Assembly (NCBI RefSeq): GCF_009909185.1 | Contig: NZ_JAAAMV010000009.1 | Span: 283,940 to 347,939, forward strand | Source: Paenibacillus glycinis | GTDB taxonomy: Bacteria > Bacillota > Bacilli > Paenibacillales > Paenibacillaceae | DNA: 64,000 nucleotides | Direction: 5' to 3' | Part shown: piece after piece, positions 60,661 through 64,000 of the stretch | Position numbering within the stretch: position 1 is the first letter of the stretch | Layout: every line of letters begins with the position of its first letter | The notes under the pieces: model-generated | What the model was told of the DNA's origin: nothing | The model's database searches: none | What the model saw: the letters and a program-made list of their open reading frames with translations, nothing else | Program-made: the position numbers and the translations under genes

Positions 60661-62358
60661 TCAGTCTCTCGCAATCGGGTTCGCCACGGTCAGCTCCTGA
60701 ATCTTCTCACCGGTCAGGACGTCGAAGTCGCGCACGATCATTCGGTCGTCGTACTTAGTGATGGTCATTACAGTAGGCGACTCTGGACGGTCAGTCATCG
60801 AGTCCTCATCCCACGGATTAATCGGGTTCGGACCGAATTCCATCGCCAGCGCGCCCGTATTGAAGGCCGCGTAGCCATCAGGGTCTCCGCCTTCCGTCAC
60901 CGGGCGACCCGACCAGTCGCGCAGGTAAGGCGACCAGTGCGAGTGGCCGCTGATGTAGACGACGTTGGAGTACTGACCGATGATGTTCTCAAGCACCTGA
61001 ACGCGGCTGCTGTTCTGGTAGAAGCTGCCGTAGGTCCCGGAGACCGACCACTCGAACGGGTAGTGGCCCATCACGATGACCTGCTTGCCCTGTGTCTTCC
61101 AGTACGCGAGGCGGTCCTTCAGGAACTGGACCTGCTCTTCGCTGACACCGCCTTCAGCGGCCGTAGTGCCGGCCTCAACGCCGAGCGCGATCAAGGGAAT
61201 GCCGTCGATCACCTTCTCGTAGTAGGTGTTGTCGATCTTGGCACCCCACTGGTTCCCCCAAGCGATGAAATTGTCGACTTGCTGACCGAGGCTGAGCACG
61301 GAGCTGCGCGTGTCGTGGTTTCCGATCGCGGGGTAAACCGGTGGCATCTTGTGCTTGGCGAAAATGTCGCTCACCTCTTTGTACTCGGCGAGTTGCGCCT
61401 CCTGATCGTTCTCCTTCGGGCCGCTGATGATGTCGCCAGCGATGAGCGCGGCAGACGCTTTCGGGGCCTCGCGGTGCAGCAGATCGAGGGCGGCGTCGAG
61501 GTAGGGGAGACCCTCACCTTGGATGTCGCTGAACACTTGCACCGTTGTGCCCTTCGCATTCGGAGCCAACGGGGCAAGCGGCGTGCGTACAAGCACGTCG
61601 TCCAGTGCCCAATACAGCTCGGGCTTGTTGCTGGTATACTCGAAGCGGAACACGGCGGACTTCGCCCCGGCGGGAACATCCACCGGGATGACCTCCTGAG
61701 CGGAGAGCACGTCGCCGCCTTCGTTGTCGCTAATGCGCGCACCGGAATATCGTAGGATCTCCTGCGCCTCGCCTCCGTCGAACGTCACAGTGACCCGCGC
61801 GACTGCCTTGTGCGCCTGCTTATAGTGCGAAGAAAAGACGAGTTCGACAGCATCGCGGCCCTCGACGGGGACGCTCGGGCTGATCAGCGAGGTGGAGACG
61901 GAGTGCGCGTTGTCGATGACGGCGCCGTTCGCGGCAGCGATCCCGTTGTCAGCCACCGCGAGCGTGCCGCGCGCGCGGGAAAACTGATTGCGCTCGTCGA
62001 GGAAGCAACTGATGTCCAGCGGCTGATCGACGTCCGAATCACAGCCGACGTTCATCGGCTCGGCGGCGGCGAACCAGTCGTCACGCGGTGTGAACGTCCA
62101 GCCATGCCAAGAGGCGGTATCGCCGGCGGTATCGATGGTCCAGGCGGAGCTGGAGCTATCGAAGTCTCCACGCCAGATGGTCTGTTGCGCGGGCTGAGCG
62201 GCGTGGCCATGCCCAGTCGGGTGCGACGGCGGCATCGAATGCGAAGGCGGTGTCGGGGCAGTTGTCGTGGCGAGCGCTGCTCCGGGAGCGAGGAGCGCCA
62301 TGGTTACGACGCCGGTGGCGGCAAGCAGGGATAACCCTTTTTTGCGGATGAGTGTCAC
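60661..62358 (-). CDS. Secreted metallophosphoesterase, probably acquired
   Basis: A 565-residue exported protein. Signal peptide LSLLAATGVVTMALLAPGAALA (about 9-30), a Pro/His-rich linker, a beta-sandwich region (about 60-265), and a calcineurin-like phosphoesterase domain: FSDIQGEG (about 281), IAGDIISG (about 306), IGNHD (about 347), MGHYPFE (about 433) and ISGHSHW (about 470). The sequence is much more GC-rich and codon-biased than its surroundings, and the proline/alanine-rich style resembles Actinobacteria. GTG start with TAGGAGG upstream. Alone, without phosphate-regulon partners. Confidence 0.88.
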   Translation of the reverse strand: MTLIRKKGLSLLAATGVVTMALLAPGAALATTTAPTPPSHSMPPSHPTGHGHAAQPAQQTIWRGDFDSSSSAWTIDTAGDTASWHGWTFTPRDDWFAAAEPMNVGCDSDVDQPLDISCFLDERNQFSRARGTLAVADNGIAAANGAVIDNAHSVSTSLISPSVPVEGRDAVELVFSSHYKQAHKAVARVTVTFDGGEAQEILRYSGARISDNEGGDVLSAQEVIPVDVPAGAKSAVFRFEYTSNKPELYWALDDVLVRTPLAPLAPNAKGTTVQVFSDIQGEGLPYLDAALDLLHREAPKASAALIAGDIISGPKENDQEAQLAEYKEVSDIFAKHKMPPVYPAIGNHDTRSSVLSLGQQVDNFIAWGNQWGAKIDNTYYEKVIDGIPLIALGVEAGTTAAEGGVSEEQVQFLKDRLAYWKTQGKQVIVMGHYPFEWSVSGTYGSFYQNSSRVQVLENIIGQYSNVVYISGHSHWSPYLRDWSGRPVTEGGDPDGYAAFNTGALAMEFGPNPINPWDEDSMTDRPESPTVMTITKYDDRMIVRDFDVLTGEKIQELTVANPIARD

Positions 62359-62847
62359 AATTTTTCCTCCTAAATAAAATTTGAATCATCGAGAGCTCTG
62401 GATGTCATTTTTGGACCGTCCGAAAATGGATCAAGCTCTGCAGTAATTATAGAACCTCCAACATTAATTCCAGATCAATATAATGTTTTTAGTTAGTAAA
62501 ATAATTACATATTTGAGTAATAAGATGTGACTCTTTGGTAGTATATTGATTGGAAACAAAAACATTGCGCCAGGTCATTCCAACTGAAGTACCACCAGCG
62601 ATTTATTTTCCAATATGAGGTATTATTAGTGTTAAATTCAAATTTGTCTAATCGATTATGAAAAGAGGGATGCAACGCGAAGGAGACATACCCATCATGA
62701 CGGTATTCAGTTTATAATAAACTTGTGTACTTTATGGAATGTCGATTGTTCACCTGTGATGGTGTTCGAACAATGTTCCACGGACAGCACGTATTTTACT
62801 ATTCTAAGGACAACGATTGTTCTGGTAGGTATAGAGGGGTTTTAAGG
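62359..62847. other. AT-rich intergenic region
   Basis: No gene is supported. On the + strand there is a tiny start-like frame (AAGGAGA at about 62679, ATG at 62698, six codons) that ends at once. The rest is AT-rich with poor promoter-like boxes. It separates the phosphoesterase from the dus gene, both transcribed away from it. Confidence 0.7.
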
Positions 62848-63837
62848 ATGAAAGAAAACTTTTGGCGCGATTTACCACGACCTTTTTTTGTACTAGCACC
62901 CATGGAAGATGTGACAGATGTTGTTTTTCGCCATGTGATAAGCGAGGCAGGCAGACCGGATGTGTATTTTACGGAGTTTGCGAATACGGAGAGTTATTGT
63001 CACCCAGAGGGGAACAAAAGCGTACGCGGGCGCTTGACTTTTACCCCAGATGAACAGCCCATTGTAGCACATATCTGGGGAGACAAGCCGGAATTTTTCC
63101 GTGAAATGAGCATCGGCATGGCGAAAGAAGGATTCAAAGGCATCGATATTAATATGGGGTGTCCAGTGGCGAATGTAGCAGAGAATGGAAAGGGCAGCGG
63201 CCTGATCTGCCGTCCTGAAATCGCAGCGGATATCATCCAAGCCGCCAAAGCCGGGGGACTGCCTGTCAGTGTAAAAACAAGGCTCGGTTTTAGCGACCTA
63301 GACGAATGGCGTGACTGGTTAACCCATATTTTGAAACAAGACATTGTTAATCTGTCCATTCATCTTCGGACAAGAGAGGAAATGAGCAAAGTAAACGCGC
63401 ATTGGGAACTGATTCCGGAGATTAAGAAGCTTCGTGATGAGGTGGCGCCAGATACGCTTCTGACCATTAACGGGGATATCCCTGACCGTCAGACCGGCCA
63501 GCAGCTTGCTGAGCAATACGGTGTCGACGGTATTATGATCGGACGCGGTATTTTTCAAAATCCATATGCATTTGAGACAGAGCCGAAGGAGCACGGCAGT
63601 GCGGAATTGCTTGATCTGCTGCGGCTCCATCTGGATCTGCATGATCAATACTCAGCAGAGGAACCACGTTCGTTTAGTGCGCTTACCCGTTTCTTCAAAA
63701 TCTATGTCCGTGGGTTTCGAGGGGCAAGCGAACTCAGAACCAGCTTGATGAACGCCAAATCAAAAAGTGAAGTCCATGTATTGCTGAATAAATTTGGAAG
63801 CAAGGAGCAGGATGGGGCTGAGGAACATGGAAATTAG
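62848..63837 (+). CDS. dus: tRNA-dihydrouridine synthase
   Basis: A 329-residue flavoenzyme that reduces uridines in t[23 protein letters not shown] is the FMN-binding start, and the catalytic cysteine lies in [20 protein letters not shown] (about 105-125). [13 protein letters not shown] and [13 protein letters not shown] follow. The ATG has GAGGGG eight bases upstream; upstream in-frame codons would add 41 residues without a ribosome site. The DusB/DusC-like group is most likely. It is followed by dispersed repeat copy 3 and an IS3-type end. Confidence 0.93.
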   Translation: MKENFWRDLPRPFFVLAPMEDVTDVVFRHVISEAGRPDVYFTEFANTESYCHPEGNKSVRGRLTFTPDEQPIVAHIWGDKPEFFREMSIGMAKEGFKGIDINMGCPVANVAENGKGSGLICRPEIAADIIQAAKAGGLPVSVKTRLGFSDLDEWRDWLTHILKQDIVNLSIHLRTREEMSKVNAHWELIPEIKKLRDEVAPDTLLTINGDIPDRQTGQQLAEQYGVDGIMIGRGIFQNPYAFETEPKEHGSAELLDLLRLHLDLHDQYSAEEPRSFSALTRFFKIYVRGFRGASELRTSLMNAKSKSEVHVLLNKFGSKEQDGAEEHGN

Positions 63838-63880
63838 ATGGATAAGGGTCCACCAGACTGGATAGAGTAGGATATTTAAA

Positions 63881-63923
63881 ATGTCGGGTGACAAGAACAT
63901 AGTAATATTTAAAGCCGCATAAA
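63881..63923 (+). repeat. Dispersed terminator-like repeat, copy 3 (interrupted)
   Basis: ATGTCGGGTGACAAGAACAT with AAAGCCGCATAAA, then cut by the IS3-family end, so the second hairpin arm and T-run are missing. Confidence 0.7.
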
Positions 63924-64000
63924 TGGTCATACCCCCGTCAAGTAGACAAATGAAAAAAGCTAAGCAGCCAACGCGCATCGATACTCAATCGGTGCGCGTT
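63924..64000 (-). mobile_element. End of an IS3-family insertion sequence (continues past window)
   Basis: TGGTCATACCCCCGTCAAG and the following TAGACA look like an IS3-type terminal inverted repeat (TG ... ending in TCAAGTAGACA). Just inside lies the C-terminus of an IS3-type transposase on the minus strand. The IS is inserted in the tail of dispersed repeat copy 3. Confidence 0.75.
63960..64000 (-). CDS. IS3-family transposase orfB (C-terminal 12 residues)
   Basis: The minus strand encodes RAPIEYRCALAA followed by TAG. IS3-type integrases end with TPIEYRxxLAA, so this is the C-terminus of the orfB transposase, whose rest lies beyond the right edge. Confidence 0.7.
   Translation of the reverse strand, partial: RAPIEYRCALAA

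Noticed and set aside
60658..61755. 365-codon frame on the + strand across the metallophosphoesterase
   Set aside because: The minus-strand gene has full phosphoesterase motifs, a signal peptide and a ribosome site. The + frame is Arg/Val/His-rich shadow sequence of a high-GC gene.
63760..63978. 72-codon hydrophobic frame on the minus strand at the right end
   Set aside because: It is a chance reading of the dus gene end, repeat copy 3 and the IS end; no ribosome site.
1..64000. CRISPR array, tRNA, rRNA or prophage genes
   Set aside because: No regularly spaced direct repeats with unique spacers, no tRNA-like cloverleaf and no phage structural genes were seen.

Overview
The window looks like chromosomal DNA from a spore-forming, polysaccharide-degrading Gram-positive bacterium of the Paenibacillaceae (Paenibacillus/Cohnella type). 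The evidence is a gerA-C-B germination operon, collagen-like and YjcZ-type spore proteins, a 1901-residue SLH-domain surface protein, a YesM/YesN two-component pair next to an LplB/YtcP-type sugar importer, strong AGGAGG ribosome sites with several TTG/GTG starts, and a SecDF fusion. This genus-level placement is an inference from gene content. No rRNA, tRNA or CRISPR array was seen.

Bases 1-18.8 kb form a polysaccharide-utilisation cluster on the + strand. It holds a very large modular secreted glycosidase (cut by the left edge), a GH88 unsaturated uronyl hydrolase, a parallel beta-helix protein, a TIM-barrel glycosidase, a YesM-like sensor kinase with a YesN-like AraC-type regulator, a solute-binding lipoprotein with two permeases (no ATPase), and a heparinase II/III-type lyase. 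Together they suggest lyase cleavage of a uronate polymer, import of the oligomers, and intracellular trimming. The substrate cannot be read from the sequence. From 19 to 24 kb come a metallo-hydrolase, an Lrp-type regulator with MsrA, and two collagen-like spore-surface proteins, one ending in a YVTN beta-propeller.

Bases 25.2-31.4 kb hold an extracytoplasmic flavin electron-transfer module: a secreted FMN-binding protein with an SGAT flavinylation site, the ApbE flavin transferase, an RnfD/NqrB-like membrane subunit and a haem-binding transmembrane protein. An OmpR-type two-component system converges on it, and a VIT1/CCC1 transporter and a ferritin-like protein follow, suggesting iron reduction, transport and storage. 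Bases 31.7-43.8 kb hold an NmrA-type protein, an alpha/beta-hydrolase lipoprotein, the SLH surface protein and SecDF, with two decayed genes between them. Bases 43.9-46.7 kb are a quinone/electrophile detoxification cluster (two flavodoxin-fold quinone reductases, a DsbA-like protein, an EthD-like protein) preceded by a dead TetR-type repressor gene and two intact copies of its likely operator.

Bases 46.7-54.1 kb hold two tandem WGxxGxxG-type secreted proteins, a YjcZ sporulation peptide, an MFS exporter, a monooxygenase and the germinant receptor operon. The right end (54.2-64 kb) is in decay. It has pseudogenes of a peroxiredoxin, a DsbA-like protein, a CBO0543-like membrane protein and a phosphonate-binding protein; a 57-bp displaced copy of part of the MFS gene; three copies of a small dispersed repeat; an IS200/IS605-like remnant; a probably transferred GC-rich metallophosphoesterase; a tRNA dihydrouridine synthase; and the end of an IS3-family element at the right edge.
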